From Nocardioides luteus (GTDB lineage Bacteria; Actinomycetota; Actinomycetes; Propionibacteriales; Nocardioidaceae): DNA of 64,000 nt. The translations under genes were made by a program, and so were the position numbers. The DNA is taken from NCBI RefSeq assembly GCF_015752315.1, contig NZ_JADOVJ010000001.1, positions 310,001 to 374,000 of the forward strand, given 5' to 3'. Of this stretch, positions 63,904-64,000 are shown piece by piece. Position 1 is the stretch's first letter, and the number at the start of each line of letters is the position of its first letter. Below the pieces are notes generated by a model, which was not told where the DNA came from, did not search any database, and saw only the letters and a list, made by a program, of their open reading frames with translations.

Positions 63904-64000
63904 ATGAGTAAGCCGCGAGTGTCGGACCAACCCCCATATGGTCGGGGCACGCGCGGCGGACCCGGTGGAGCCGACCCGAGACGGACCCGCCGGGTCCTTC
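63904..64000 (+). CDS. Possible start of a downstream gene (partial)
   Basis: An open frame from ATG 63904 runs off the right edge: MSKPRVSDQPPYGRGTRGGP and an Arg/Pro-rich continuation. Only 32 residues are visible, so nothing can be assigned. The 86 bp between hspR and this ATG contain TTGACA at 63838-63843, a possible -35 element of a separate promoter. Confidence 0.35.
   Translation, partial: MSKPRVSDQPPYGRGTRGGPGGADPRRTRRVL

Overview
The window is about 64 kb of high-GC actinobacterial chromosome. Third codon positions are mostly G/C, and GTG and even TTG starts are frequent. An IdeR-type iron box, a HAIR-type HspR operator, a KstR-like steroid-regulon site, and FadE5 and EtfD homologues of the mycobacterial kind are present. 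Together these point to the Nocardioidaceae, most likely Nocardioides or a close relative. That is an inference from gene content; there is no rRNA here to confirm it. Gene density is normal and I see no complete phage, transposase, integrase or CRISPR array.

Layout. 1-12.7 kb: the 5' end of pgm, an enoyl-CoA hydratase, an SDR, a divergent lysE/lysG pair, a divergent MFS/LysR pair, the acyl-CoA dehydrogenase fadE5, another MFS pump, an NTF2-like protein behind a KstR-like box, an RTX-repeat protein and a DUF2461 protein. 12.7-16.8 kb: an adenylosuccinate-lyase-family enzyme, an 850-bp gene-poor stretch with a decayed tRNA-Gly copy, the intact tRNA-Gly(CCC), an SGNH hydrolase and a lipoprotein. 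16.8-23 kb: dcd, a Tag-type glycosylase, and a five-gene iron-siderophore uptake and release operon under an IdeR box. 23-37 kb: a sodium/solute symporter with a 91-residue membrane partner, an RHH regulator plus DUF4097 operon with phased operators, a large EtfD-like iron-sulfur oxidoreductase with a repetitive tail, two secreted or membrane proteins of unknown role, a CitE-like lyase pair and a GlxA-type regulator. 37-46 kb: MFS/M20 operon, C39-like peptidase, YcjF-like GTPase, and an accessory patch with a DHFR-family remnant and an AbiEi-like gene carrying an amber codon, bracketed by inverted structured repeats. 46-58 kb: two paralogous cassettes (shared promoter, tiny basic protein, roughly 977-residue AAA/LuxR regulator) enclosing an RND pump and a NarL-type two-component system. 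58-64 kb: an aldo/keto reductase, then dnaK-grpE-dnaJ-hspR under a HAIR operator.

How the genes fit together. FadE5, the enoyl-CoA hydratase, the CitE-like lyases and EtfD all concern acyl-CoA breakdown and delivery of its electrons to the respiratory chain. Similar TAC-N6-GTA dyads lie upstream of all four, which suggests one shared regulator. The chaperone operon is expected to be repressed by its own last product, HspR. The iron operon should be de-repressed under iron starvation.

The least explained parts are the duplicated small-protein/LuxR cassette around the RND pump, the repeat-flanked AbiEi-like module, and the SLFD-motif tail of the EtfD homologue.
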